52,630 nt of DNA. It comes from a virus. Position numbers and translations under genes: made by a program. Shown here piece by piece: positions 16,893 through 25,193 of the stretch (the stretch's first letter is position 1; each line of letters opens with the position of its first letter). The stretch spans positions 1 through 52,630 of IMG/VR virus record IMGVR_UViG_3300031111_000529. One strand, 5' to 3'. Below the pieces are notes generated by a model. It was not told the DNA's origin. It was given only the letters and a program-made list of their open reading frames with translations, and searched no databases.

Positions 16893-17827
16893 AGATGTTC
16901 TATCTGACCGAAGTCAAGATACCGTTGTTGGAAGCGTTCCAGGTGGCGGGCCAACGCGCTGCCTTGACAGGAACGGCCGCGTTCTATGACCTGTTCCAGC
17001 GTGAGCAGTCTGATCCGGTCCTTGAAGGCCGGCACAAGTCGATCTGTCAGTTGGCTCACCAGCTCAGGGGACTCGGTGTCCTGCTCGGGCGCCAGGACGT
17101 AGTTGATGGCGCTGGTCAGCGCGTGCTTCTTTGCATATGCAAGCGTGAGGAGCAGGTTGCGTGCGATCTGGTCGAAGCCATTCTGCCGGTACCAGCCAAG
17201 CCCTTCGTCGGTGAACATCTCCAGTTTCAGAGCGAGGGCGAACTTCTTGTCCTGTTTCGTTGCCGCGTTGCCGCCAAGCTTATCTGTGTACTTGGTCTCT
17301 ATGCTGACCAGGCCGGGCCGGCCCTGCGGATCGGCGAAGAAGATTGCCGCGTCGAAGGCCGTCTTGTCGTCTATGTAGTCTTCAATGGGCGTGGGGATCA
17401 TCTCCACGATGACATCCTGGACCTTTGCGATGGGCGACAAGGGGAACATTGCCGCGAGCACAGATGTGGCATCAGGATGGCTATCGCGGACGGCCGCCCG
17501 AAAGTCAGCGAACAGATTGAAACACATGGGCATGCTGGAGAGCATGTTGTTGAAGAGGCGGAATTCATCGATGGTCAGGGCTGGGTTGTCCTCCTTGTCA
17601 GAGACGCGCTTTTTGGCGTATGCGAAGGCTTGGGGACTGATGAAGTTAGCACCAGTCAGATGTCCGTCGACCAATGCGCTACCTACAGGCCGAGCGCCCT
17701 TGCGCCAGGGGCCGCATGCCGATATCCCCAAGACCTCGACGCGATACCAGCTCTGCAGAAGACGGCATTGGCGTGTGAATGTGTTCTTGTCGTTGGGAAG
17801 CGGACCGTATCTATCATCGATGACCAT
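16889..17827 (-). CDS. PD-(D/E)XK restriction endonuclease-like protein (PGN_0703-like)
   Basis: A 312-residue protein on the strand opposite to the replication genes. A nuclease core is visible: Asp159 in AFDAAIFFADPQG and Glu177-x-Lys179 in GLVSIETKY, the D...ExK pattern. It resembles the PGN_0703 family of putative restriction endonucleases. The frame stays open upstream of the ATG for about 18 codons (ending ARNSNGWT before MVIDDRYG) without a start codon and then meets TAG. This suggests a 5' truncation or a nonsense change. Its 3' end overlaps the helicase gene by 4 bp. With the 17919 gene it forms a reversed two-gene insert, likely a defence moron. Confidence 0.8.
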   Translation of the reverse strand: MVIDDRYGPLPNDKNTFTRQCRLLQSWYRVEVLGISACGPWRKGARPVGSALVDGHLTGANFISPQAFAYAKKRVSDKEDNPALTIDEFRLFNNMLSSMPMCFNLFADFRAAVRDSHPDATSVLAAMFPLSPIAKVQDVIVEMIPTPIEDYIDDKTAFDAAIFFADPQGRPGLVSIETKYTDKLGGNAATKQDKKFALALKLEMFTDEGLGWYRQNGFDQIARNLLLTLAYAKKHALTSAINYVLAPEQDTESPELVSQLTDRLVPAFKDRIRLLTLEQVIERGRSCQGSALARHLERFQQRYLDFGQIEHL

Positions 17828-17918
17828 GGTCCAGCCATTAGAGTTACGTGCGGCACACGGTGCAAGTACGTCCCCGTCAGGGAGCTACCCAACTGTGCCA
17901 GACGTGCCGTCTTGATGC

Positions 17919-18362
17919 CTATCTGTACTGTATCTTCTGAGCCTCGAGGAGTCGCCGCCGAGTCTCGGGAGTTATCTCAACAACAACTACTTCGATTCCG
18001 AATTCCCGCGCGAAGCTTCCTTGCCAAGAGTTCTTCAGGAATCCGACGGCCTCCTCGTCGCAGACGGCCAGTATCTTCCGACACGGCTTTCGCAAGACCT
18101 TCTCGACCAGGAGCAGCTTGCACATGTCCATCATCAGCTTTCTGCGCTGACCGGACTTCGCTGGGCCCTGGTGCGCGAAGGCCTCCACGCAAACGGGTGT
18201 TGGGCCGTCCTGGAATCCATCCAGCTGAACACGGGAATCGATGTCCAGATCGTCGTCGAGACGGGCACCGATCTGCTGCTCCAGCTGCTCAAGTATCCCT
18301 AGCTCAGCAGAGCGCTGGGCGGAACTGTCGCTGGGATGTGATTGCGATGGAGTCTTGCCCAT
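17919..18362 (-). CDS. Hypothetical nuclease-like partner of the PGN_0703-like gene
   Basis: A 147-residue protein from ATG 18362. The core has alternating strands and a basic segment (VQLDGFQDGPTPVCVEAFAH, then KSGQRRKLMMDMCKLLLVEK and RKILAVCDEEAVGFL). The D-x13-E spacing resembles a PD-(D/E)XK fold, but the usual lysine of ExK is not seen, so catalytic status is unclear. Its start codon overlaps the start codon of the divergent primase by two bases, so any promoter must lie inside the primase gene. It precedes the endonuclease-like gene by about 90 bp on the same strand. Confidence 0.65.
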   Translation of the reverse strand: MGKTPSQSHPSDSSAQRSAELGILEQLEQQIGARLDDDLDIDSRVQLDGFQDGPTPVCVEAFAHQGPAKSGQRRKLMMDMCKLLLVEKVLRKPCRKILAVCDEEAVGFLKNSWQGSFAREFGIEVVVVEITPETRRRLLEAQKIQYR

Positions 18363-20736
18363 GACGGGCGCCAGAATACCGGGCGAATGCAGTGTGGGCA
18401 AGCAGGCCCACGTTTACTTAAGCGCCGGCCTGTGCGTCCTGCCCGCCCGTCGCGACCAGAAGCGCCCGACAGTGGCGTGGAAGGCGTTCCAGAAGCGTCT
18501 GCCCACCTCCAGCGAGATCGACGCATGGTTCGCCAACGGCCACAGTGCGCTATGCCTGCTCACCGGCGAGGTGTCGGGTCGGCTGGAGTTGATCGATTTC
18601 GACAACGGCGGCGAACTCTTCCAACAGTGGTGTGATAAGGTCCGCGCGGTGGCGCCCGGTCTGCTGGAGCGGCTTGTTCTGTCCAGGACTCAGTCCGACG
18701 GACGCCACGCCGTCTACCGCCATGAGGCGGAGATCTGCGGCAACCTGAAGCTGGCCCAACGCCGCAGTGGTGACAAGATTACCACGCTCATCGAGACTCG
18801 TGGCGAGGGCGGGCTGTTCCTGTGCGCCCCGACGGATGGGTACGAGCTGATCCAGGGCGACCTGTGTGACCTGCCCGTCCTGACCGAACCCGAGCGCGAC
18901 GTTCTCCTGCAGGCGGCCTGGGATCTGAACGAATACATGCCGCCGGTGGTCGATGGTCCGAAGGGATCGGCGAATCTTGGCCACAGGGGGCCACTGTCGG
19001 CCCACAGTTCGAATAACTCGCCCTTATCGGCCCACCCGGCCAACAATCCACCGATCTCCGCCCACGACGCCGACAGTGCGCCCATGTCGGCGGATAATTC
19101 GCACAGGCCCGGCGATGATTTCAATGATCGCGGAGATGTGGGGTCCATGCTCGAACAATACGGATGGGTTCGCACCAAGGGCGGAGAGAACGAATACTGG
19201 CGACGACCGGGCAAGGAATCGGGCACATCGGCCACCCTCAAGGACCGGGTCTTCTACGTCTTCTCGTCCAATGCCTCGCCGTTCGAGCCCAACCAGGCCT
19301 ATTCTCCGTTTGCGGTCTGCGCATTGCTTGATCATGGCGGAGATTACGAACAGGCAGCCAGTTCTCTGCGACAGCTGGGATACGGAGGCGATGGTCCGCC
19401 AGATGTTCCCACAGGTGTGGACATCTCGGCCATCGTTCAGGCATGTGGCCCACGGCCGCCCGATGATTCGGAAGGTCCGCCACCTGCGTCGAACATCGCC
19501 GACCCCGGGCCGATGTCCGCCGACATGCTGCGGGTGCCCGGCTTTGTCGGCGAGGTAATAGACCACTGCCTGGACACCGCGCCATATCCCAGCCCTGTAA
19601 TGGCCTTCTGCGGCGCGCTATCGCTGCTGGCTTTCCTGGCCGGGCGCAAGGTGCGTGACAACGGCGATAACCGCACGAACATCTACCTGCTGGGCCTGGC
19701 GCACTCCGCTGCCGGCAAGGACTGGCCACGCAAGGTCAACACCCGCATCGTCCATGAGGTGGGTCTGGCCAACTGCCTCGGCGAACGGTTCGCATCAGGC
19801 GAAGGCATCCAGGACGCGCTATTTCAGACCCCGAGCATGCTCTTCCAGACCGACGAGATCGACAGCATGCTCCAGTCGATCAACAAGGCCAAGGACGCCC
19901 GGCATGAAGCGATCATGAGTACGCTGCTGACGATGTACTCGTCGGCCAACAGCGTCTTCCCCATGCGGCGCAAGGCGGGCAAGGAATCGCCTGGCGTCAT
20001 CGATCAGCCCAGCCTGGTCATCTTCGGCACGGCCATTCCGAACCACTACTACAAGGCCCTGAGCGAGCGGATGCTCACCAACGGCTTCTTCGCCCGCATG
20101 ATCATCCTCGAGGCCGGGCCGCGCGGCATGGGCCAAGAGCCGAGTATCCGCGACCTACCACCACGCGTGTTGGCGACGGCCAAATGGTGGGCCGACTACC
20201 AGACTGGCACGGGCAACCTCCAAGACTGGCATCCGGTGCCAGCGATGATTGAGCATACGGCCGAAGCCAAGCGGCTGCTCGTCGAGACCCGCGAGCAAGC
20301 GGAGGCCGAGTATGCCAAGGCCGAGGCGGGTAGCGATCCGGTGGGTACAACCGTCTGGGGACGGGTCAGTGAGCAGACTCGTAAGTTGGCCCTGCTCTAT
20401 GCCATCAGTGAGAACCACGTCTCGCCGCGCATCGGCCTGGCGGCCGTGCAATGGGCATCGGCGTTCGTGATGCACCAGACACGCCGAATGCTGTTCATGG
20501 CGGCCTCTCACGTGGCGGACAGTCCCTTTCACGCCGAATGCCTGAAGGTGATCGAGAAGCTGCGTGAAGCGCCGGGGTGTGAGTTGTCGCACAGCGTGAT
20601 GCTGAAGCGGATGAAGATGAAGGCGAAGGAATTCCACGATCTGATCGAAACGCTGGTGCAGCGAGGCGAGGTGCAGGTGGTTACCACGCCGAAGCCCGGC
20701 TGGCATATGCGGTCGTACCGGCTGATCGGGGGGTGA
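18361..20736 (+). CDS. Prim-Pol primase fused to DUF3987-type helicase/ATPase
   Basis: A 791-residue replication protein. GGAG before ATG 18361 fixes the start. The N-terminal ~200 residues are a bifunctional primase-polymerase domain (GLCVLPARRDQKRPTVAWKA, ALCLLTGEVSGRLELIDFDN with the acidic DFD). A low-complexity linker with four 10-residue repeats follows, then a region with RVFYVFSSNASPFEP (about residues 300-320). The C-terminal half is DUF3987-like, with a P-loop-like AHSAAGKDWPRK and an acidic FQTDEID. It probably primes DNA and unwinds the origin. An iteron/AT-rich region begins at its stop codon, the arrangement expected of an initiator next to its origin. Confidence 0.9.
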   Translation: MTGARIPGECSVGKQAHVYLSAGLCVLPARRDQKRPTVAWKAFQKRLPTSSEIDAWFANGHSALCLLTGEVSGRLELIDFDNGGELFQQWCDKVRAVAPGLLERLVLSRTQSDGRHAVYRHEAEICGNLKLAQRRSGDKITTLIETRGEGGLFLCAPTDGYELIQGDLCDLPVLTEPERDVLLQAAWDLNEYMPPVVDGPKGSANLGHRGPLSAHSSNNSPLSAHPANNPPISAHDADSAPMSADNSHRPGDDFNDRGDVGSMLEQYGWVRTKGGENEYWRRPGKESGTSATLKDRVFYVFSSNASPFEPNQAYSPFAVCALLDHGGDYEQAASSLRQLGYGGDGPPDVPTGVDISAIVQACGPRPPDDSEGPPPASNIADPGPMSADMLRVPGFVGEVIDHCLDTAPYPSPVMAFCGALSLLAFLAGRKVRDNGDNRTNIYLLGLAHSAAGKDWPRKVNTRIVHEVGLANCLGERFASGEGIQDALFQTPSMLFQTDEIDSMLQSINKAKDARHEAIMSTLLTMYSSANSVFPMRRKAGKESPGVIDQPSLVIFGTAIPNHYYKALSERMLTNGFFARMIILEAGPRGMGQEPSIRDLPPRVLATAKWWADYQTGTGNLQDWHPVPAMIEHTAEAKRLLVETREQAEAEYAKAEAGSDPVGTTVWGRVSEQTRKLALLYAISENHVSPRIGLAAVQWASAFVMHQTRRMLFMAASHVADSPFHAECLKVIEKLREAPGCELSHSVMLKRMKMKAKEFHDLIETLVQRGEVQVVTTPKPGWHMRSYRLIGG
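18991..19110 (+). repeat. Four 30-bp tandem repeats inside the primase linker
   Basis: Units start at 18991, 19021, 19051 and 19081, exactly 30 bp apart. They encode ten-residue repeats beginning PLSAH, PLSAH, PISAH and PMSAD. A related PMSAD recurs at 19510. They form a flexible linker between the Prim-Pol and helicase domains and could vary in number by slippage. Confidence 0.85.
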
Positions 20737-20993
20737 ATCTCAAGGTGAAACTTGGCGGTGAGGTGAAACATGACAATGAACGCAGGCAAGAAAACGAGGG
20801 TTTGGGGTGGTGAAGATTCCCAAGATTCACCCAAGATTCACCCCCCAAAGGTGAAACTTCAGATCGAAGGAAATGCCCTATATATAAAGAGAAACAACAA
20901 CTCTCTCTTTATGTTTCACCCTTTCACCCCCATCCCCCCACACGCGATGCCCGCACGCGTATATGTGCGTGTGTGCGTGAGGGGGGGTGAAAC
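20732..20993. repeat. Iteron cluster and AT-rich hairpin: candidate replication origin
   Basis: Ten octamers of the form GGTGAA(A/T/G)(C/A) lie in 262 bp. Forward copies start at 20732, 20744, 20762, 20809, 20850 and 20986. Reverse copies start at 20824, 20835, 20913 and 20921 (one mismatch). Between them is the most AT-rich tract of the area (20878-20912) with a perfect 9-bp inverted repeat, ATAAAGAGA (20884-20892) and TCTCTTTAT (20904-20912). Iterons flanking an AT-rich hairpin beside a primase-helicase gene match the origin plan known from SaPI elements. The stretch 20737-21127 contains no convincing gene. An operator array for a phage repressor is the alternative. Confidence 0.65.
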
Positions 20994-21127
20994 TTCGAAT
21001 CTTCAGATTAGGTACTTCCCGGCCAGAGGGCCAGGAGATGCCAGCGGGAACAGTCGCGCCCATAGGCAGAGTTAGTTTGTGATGTCCGGTTTTTCTACAT
21101 GACCCCAACTTACATGGAGGTGCACCC

Positions 21128-22474
21128 ATGACGACAAAGACGTTCGACGTAGAGCTTCGCAAGATCGACGACATCCGCCCGTATGAGCGGAACCCACGCG
21201 TCAATGACCAAGCCGTGGACGCCGTGGCGGCCAGCCTGAAGGAGTTCGGCTTCCGCCAGCCGATCGTGGTGGACACCAATGGCGTGATCCTCGCCGGCCA
21301 CACAAGATGGAAGGCCGCGAGGAAGCTCGGGCTTGCCAAGGTGCCGGTCCACGTCGCCACGGATCTGACACCTGAGCAGATCAAGGCGTACAGGATCGCA
21401 GATAACCAGACCGCGACGCTGGCCGAGTGGGACTTCGACCTGCTGCCAATCGAGCTGAAGGACCTGCAGGGCGTGGACTACGATCTGAATCTGCTCGGCT
21501 TCGACGGGGACGAACTGGCCCATCTGCTCGACGGCGATCTGGCCGAGGGCCTGACCGACCCAGACCAGATTCCTGAGCCGCCCGACGAGGCCATCACCAA
21601 GCCGGGCGACCTGTGGATTCTGGGCGAGCACCGGCTGTTGTGTGGCGACAGCGGCAACGAGGTCGACCTCGACCGCCTGCTGGACGGGGCGACCATCGAT
21701 CTTCTGGCGTGCGATCCGCCGTATAACGTGAAGGTCGAACCGCGTAGCAGCACGGCCATCGCCGCCGGACTCAGTTCCCACCCCGACCTTTCGAAGCCTT
21801 CTGGAAAAATGCACCACCAGAGCTTTGACGTTGCACGCGGTGTGACCGACCCGAAAAAGGCCCGCAAGAAGATGCGTGCTAAGGACCGACCGCTGGAGAA
21901 CGACTTCCTCAGCGACGAGGCGTTCGACGAGATGCTCATGGCGTGGTTTGGCAATGCCTCGCGCGTGCTCAAGCCTGGTGGGTCGTTCTACATCTGGGGC
22001 GGGTATGCCAACCTCGGCAACTACCCCGCGCCGCTGAAGGCCGCCGGGCTGTACTTTTCACAGGGAATCGTCTGGGACAAGCAGCACCCGGTTCTAACGC
22101 GCAAGGACTTCATGGGCGCTTTCGAGATCTGTTTCTACGGATGGAAGGAGGGCGCGGGCCATAAGTTCTTCGGCCCCAACAACGCTACGGACTTGTGGCA
22201 CGTCAAGAAGGTCAACCCACAGTCGATGGTGCACTTGACGGAGAAGCCCGTCGAGTTGGCCGTGCGCTCGGTTCAGTATTCCAGCCGTCCCGGAGAGAAC
22301 GTCCTAGATCTGTTCGGCGGATCGGGCTCGACGCTCATCGGGTGCGAGCAGACGAACCGCAAGGCATTCCTGATGGAACTCGACGCGTTGTACTGCGATG
22401 TGATCGTGCAGCGATGGGAGGAGTTCACGGGCAGGAAGGCAGAGCGAGTGAAGCAAGAGCAGGCAGTTACCTGA
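21128..22474 (+). CDS. ParB-like domain fused to DNA methyltransferase
   Basis: A 448-residue protein. Residues about 8-110 are a ParB/Srx-like nuclease domain (IRPYERNPRVNDQAVDAVAA, ILAGHTRWKAARKLG). The methyltransferase has motif IV DPPY at about 196-199, then HLTEKPVEL and motif I DLFGGSGSTLIG at about 394, the beta-class order of N6-adenine or N4-cytosine enzymes. AGGTGCACCC precedes the ATG. This fusion is common in prophages and acts as an orphan methyltransferase protecting phage DNA from restriction. No cognate nuclease lies beside it. It follows the candidate origin. Confidence 0.93.
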   Translation: MTTKTFDVELRKIDDIRPYERNPRVNDQAVDAVAASLKEFGFRQPIVVDTNGVILAGHTRWKAARKLGLAKVPVHVATDLTPEQIKAYRIADNQTATLAEWDFDLLPIELKDLQGVDYDLNLLGFDGDELAHLLDGDLAEGLTDPDQIPEPPDEAITKPGDLWILGEHRLLCGDSGNEVDLDRLLDGATIDLLACDPPYNVKVEPRSSTAIAAGLSSHPDLSKPSGKMHHQSFDVARGVTDPKKARKKMRAKDRPLENDFLSDEAFDEMLMAWFGNASRVLKPGGSFYIWGGYANLGNYPAPLKAAGLYFSQGIVWDKQHPVLTRKDFMGAFEICFYGWKEGAGHKFFGPNNATDLWHVKKVNPQSMVHLTEKPVELAVRSVQYSSRPGENVLDLFGGSGSTLIGCEQTNRKAFLMELDALYCDVIVQRWEEFTGRKAERVKQEQAVT

Positions 22475-22488
22475 CCGTATGTAAGAGT

Positions 22489-23034
22489 TCAGAGTGTTGA
22501 TTCAACCGCGCGGACTACGAGGCCATCTTCGAATGCGTTCCAAGCCCGAAAGTTCCGCAGAACGAATGCACGCAGAAAGAGCGTCGCCGCCTCATAGAGC
22601 AGACGGTTCAGCCACAAGGAAAGAAGAAATGCAATGAGGAATAGGTTTACCCATAGCTCATCTATGACTCTGGAGACGGCTACGGCAATTGCACCAACAA
22701 GCAGTAGTGTAATCAGACCGATCTTGGCGCTACCACGTGCGGACATTGAGGAATACACGAACCAAGCAATGACTACGCCGGGAACGGCGAGGAAGGCCCA
22801 CCAGTGGAAGGCGAGAACTGCGAAGAGGCAACTGGCAACTAGAACCAAAGGTGTGCCGAGGAAAGTAATCCACACGACCGCTTTCTCAATGTACACAGGT
22901 TCTCCTGTGAGCCCTTCAACGCGCCGAAGAGAGACATCGGTGTACATCTTCCTCGCATATGTGCGATCAACACCAACTAGAACGCTGCCCTGTTTCTCAG
23001 CCTCAACAAGCTCTCTGTGCTCCCGTTCGGTCAT
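22489..23034 (-). CDS. Hypothetical multi-pass membrane protein
   Basis: A 181-residue protein. The start is ATG 23034 after AGAAAGGA; the frame continues upstream but without a better site. A soluble N-terminal segment of about 50 residues (MTEREHRELVEAEKQGSV...) is followed by roughly four hydrophobic helices (AVVWITFLGTPLVLVASCLF, WWAFLAVPGVVIAWFV, IGLITLLLVGAIAVAV, VNLFLIAFLLSLWL). No functional motif is recognised. It is convergent with the methyltransferase, 14 bp apart, and is probably a lysogenic or accessory gene such as superinfection exclusion; that function is a guess. Confidence 0.7.
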   Translation of the reverse strand: MTEREHRELVEAEKQGSVLVGVDRTYARKMYTDVSLRRVEGLTGEPVYIEKAVVWITFLGTPLVLVASCLFAVLAFHWWAFLAVPGVVIAWFVYSSMSARGSAKIGLITLLLVGAIAVAVSRVIDELWVNLFLIAFLLSLWLNRLLYEAATLFLRAFVLRNFRAWNAFEDGLVVRAVESTL

Positions 23035-23173
23035 GATTCCTTTCTCAAGTCTCGGCGTTTGTAGTTCGTGCATCCGGACCATGAGGTCTGCTGGGCAGTG
23101 TAAACCCCGATTCCCTGCACTGCAAGAGAGGGACTCAATGCCTTGCCAGCGGCAAGCCACGAAGCCCCAAGAG

Positions 23174-23198
23174 CACCCCGGCCAAGGTGACCGGGGTG
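23174..23198 (-). terminator. GC-rich hairpin downstream of the HARE-HTH operon
   Basis: CACCCCGG (23174-23181) and CCGGGGTG (23191-23198) form a perfect 8-bp stem with a 9-base loop. It lies just past the last gene of the minus-strand operon. There is no T-run, so termination is plausible but not typical. Confidence 0.5.
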
Positions 23199-23221
23199 GA
23201 GGAGGAGGTGTGAGACTGGCG

Positions 23222-23797
23222 CTACTTGGCCAGCTCGAACTTGCCCCGCTCGACCTTGCGGAACCGTGCGGCGTCGCCCTTGGTGGCGATCTCACGGATG
23301 ATGGCAGCATAGATGGTTGCTGCCGGTGTCTTGCCCTTGGTCTGCCAGAGGCCCTTGGCCAGCATCTGTTCGACCATGTCCTTGGCTCCAAGAGGCCCCT
23401 TGGCATCGGCCAGCACCTGCGCGGCTGCGTCAAGGCCGCTGGAGCGTTTCTTCTTGTCCTTCTCAACTGCCACCATCGCGGCGCTGACGGCGTCGGCCTT
23501 GTTGGCCTCGGTGATGCGGCCGCGTTTCTTCTTCGACGTCGGTACGGTGACGCCCTTGGCCAGATCGCCTTTCTGGACGGCCTCGACCGTCTTGGCGATG
23601 TCGGGCTTGATCTTGCCAGGCGCCCTCGTCTCGTGACGGAGGCGCTGGGCGGACCTGATGCGAATCTTCTTGTTCGTTCGCATGTTGGTGGCATCCCAGC
23701 CGCCGCGCGGGTTGGCCGCGTCGATGCGGACGGTAGCCATGTTGCCGCTGACCTTCGCTGCGTAGTGCTTGCCAATCTTGATCTCGCTCTTCTTCAT
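23222..23797 (-). CDS. HARE-HTH domain protein
   Basis: A 191-residue basic protein. Residues about 118-188 match the HARE-HTH winged helix (GLDAAAQVLADAKGPLGAKD, then MVEQMLAKGLW and TPAATIYAAIIREI). The N-terminal ~50 residues look like a small beta-rich domain (IKIGKHYAAKVSGNMATVRI), and the linker is Lys/Arg-rich. AAAGGAAAG precedes the ATG. HARE-HTH domains link DNA-binding or modification enzymes to DNA and occur in many phages as small accessory regulators. It is the last gene of a five-gene minus-strand operon. Confidence 0.85.
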   Translation of the reverse strand: MKKSEIKIGKHYAAKVSGNMATVRIDAANPRGGWDATNMRTNKKIRIRSAQRLRHETRAPGKIKPDIAKTVEAVQKGDLAKGVTVPTSKKKRGRITEANKADAVSAAMVAVEKDKKKRSSGLDAAAQVLADAKGPLGAKDMVEQMLAKGLWQTKGKTPAATIYAAIIREIATKGDAARFRKVERGKFELAK

Positions 23798-23836
23798 GAT
23801 GCTTTCCTTTCTGCTGGGCCCGGTTGGCCCGGTGTC

Positions 23837-24115
23837 CTAAAATCCGACCTCTTCGCAGAGGCGGTTCTGCTGGTCGCCGCCGCCGACCACGTCGGTCAGC
23901 AGATCGGCGAACCACTGAATTTGCCGGTTTACGTCGTCGCTCTTGGTGCTGCCTGCTCGAAGCAGCGATGCGATGGCAGCCACCGCATGTGGCGAAAGCT
24001 TGTCACGGACAGCGCCGGCCAGGATGTCCTTGGGCTCTGGGTCTTCAGGCACGGTCACGCGCGTCTTGCGGCCTCGGATCGTTGCCTCGTATGTCTTGGA
24101 TCTCTTCTGCTTCAC
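23837..24115 (-). CDS. Small hypothetical protein in the minus-strand operon
   Basis: A 92-residue soluble protein from a GTG start with AAGGAG upstream. The sequence has a basic N-terminus (KRSKTYEATIRGRKTRVTVP) and a helical C-terminal half. No family recognised. It is spaced 39 bp from the HARE-HTH gene and 15 bp from the 24131 gene, consistent with one transcript. Confidence 0.7.
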   Translation of the reverse strand: MKQKRSKTYEATIRGRKTRVTVPEDPEPKDILAGAVRDKLSPHAVAAIASLLRAGSTKSDDVNRQIQWFADLLTDVVGGGDQQNRLCEEVGF

Positions 24116-24130
24116 GGTTGCTCTCCTTGC

Positions 24131-24532
24131 TCAGCGGCTCTGGACGATGGTCAGCTGGAACTCGCTGCCGTCGTCTGTGGTGATGACCAGACCGGCGCTA
24201 TCGGTCAGTACGCCGGCCTCGTCGAAGGTGCTGACGCGCTCGATCTGGGCCAGGTCTTCCGGCATGTCGAAGTGGTCGAGATCGTCGATATCCATGTTGG
24301 ATACCTCCTCGAGCAGCGTCTTCAGGCTGCCCTGGAACTTTGTTGGGCTCGTTGTCTCGCCATAGCTCTGCAGCATTCGTCGCCAGAGTGTTTCGCTCAT
24401 AGGCTCGTGGGCCTCCAGCAGGCCGTCGCCTTCGACCTGCCAGAGCGTGGGGTCTACCGGGTTGGTCGAGACGGTCACCAGCCCGTCTGCGATGCGGTTG
24501 GCTTGGTCGATGGTCAGCTTTCTGTCTGTCAC
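24131..24532 (-). CDS. Small acidic hypothetical protein
   Basis: A 133-residue acidic protein starting at GTG after AAAGGAGA. It contains an Asp-rich stretch (EEVSNMDIDDLDHFDMPEDL) and a beta-like C-terminus (GLVITTDDGSEFQLTIVQS). I do not recognise it. It is the middle gene of the minus-strand operon 23222-25090. Small acidic phage proteins of this sort can be inhibitors of host DNA-binding proteins, but nothing here proves that. Confidence 0.7.
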   Translation of the reverse strand: MTDRKLTIDQANRIADGLVTVSTNPVDPTLWQVEGDGLLEAHEPMSETLWRRMLQSYGETTSPTKFQGSLKTLLEEVSNMDIDDLDHFDMPEDLAQIERVSTFDEAGVLTDSAGLVITTDDGSEFQLTIVQSR

Positions 24533-24544
24533 GATGGTCTCCTT

Positions 24545-24832
24545 TCACCCAGCGAAGTGCTGGATTGCCCTGTAGTAGTCGTCGATCTCGCTGTTGGTGC
24601 CCTCGTAGCCGTCGAGGGCGTGCTGAAGGATCTCGGCCATCGACCATTGGTCGTCGCTGTCGCCGGCCTGGACCTGGTGGGTGCGTTCGCTGCCGGGCAT
24701 GAGCAATTCGACCGTGATGTACTCGTCGCCCGGCTTGCGGCCGATGCGTGCGAAGGCTCGCGGAAGGCCGGGCGTGCCGTCGCCAAGCGTGGTCTTGCTC
24801 TCGCCTGCCAGTTCGATGCTCGTGATTCTCAT
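24545..24832 (-). CDS. Small hypothetical protein
   Basis: A 95-residue protein with AAGGAG before its ATG. The N-terminal half is beta-rich (MRITSIELAGESKTTLG, GDEYITVELLMPGSE) and the C-terminal half helical (MAEILQHALDGYEG). No family recognised. Operon spacing is 12 bp to the next gene. Confidence 0.7.
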   Translation of the reverse strand: MRITSIELAGESKTTLGDGTPGLPRAFARIGRKPGDEYITVELLMPGSERTHQVQAGDSDDQWSMAEILQHALDGYEGTNSEIDDYYRAIQHFAG

Positions 24833-24862
24833 GGTCGTGCTCCTTGTCTCTTGGGTTGGTGG

Positions 24863-25090
24863 CTACTCAGCGTTGAGTGCCAGGATGGTGCTGGGCGTGT
24901 AGCCGCAACGTCGCGCCTCGGCGTTGATGGCCTTGCGGATTCGGCTGCCCGACCGGTTGGCGTAGTAGATCCTCGCCAGTCGCTTCCAGCCGAGCGTCTC
25001 GATCCGCCTGCGTCCATTCCTCATGGTCGCGGTGAGCCATTCGTAGCTTTCTGTGGTGCTGTTCGTCGTCTTCTTCGTGTTCGCCGTCAT
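24863..25090 (-). CDS. Small basic hypothetical protein, first gene of the minus-strand operon
   Basis: A 75-residue basic protein. I choose ATG 25090 because AAAGGA lies just upstream; an ATG at 25111 is also in frame. Residues about 15-65 (YEWLTATMRNGRRRIETLGW, ARIYYANRSGSRIRKAINAE) suggest a compact helical, nucleic-acid-binding protein. No family recognised. It leads the operon opposite the terminase operon, so it is a candidate early regulator. Confidence 0.65.
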   Translation of the reverse strand: MTANTKKTTNSTTESYEWLTATMRNGRRRIETLGWKRLARIYYANRSGSRIRKAINAEARRCGYTPSTILALNAE

Positions 25091-25193
25091 CGTTATTCCT
25101 TTCTTGTTCATGGTTTATGTTCGTTCTTAACAGACACACATTACCTCGATATGGCGACATCACGAAGGGGAATAACATCTTTCTGGCAAAGGA

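Noticed and set aside
20770-21075. 101-residue open frame across the iteron region
   Set aside because: No ribosome site, odd composition, and it spans the AT-rich hairpin and iterons. Origin or operator sequence explains the region better.
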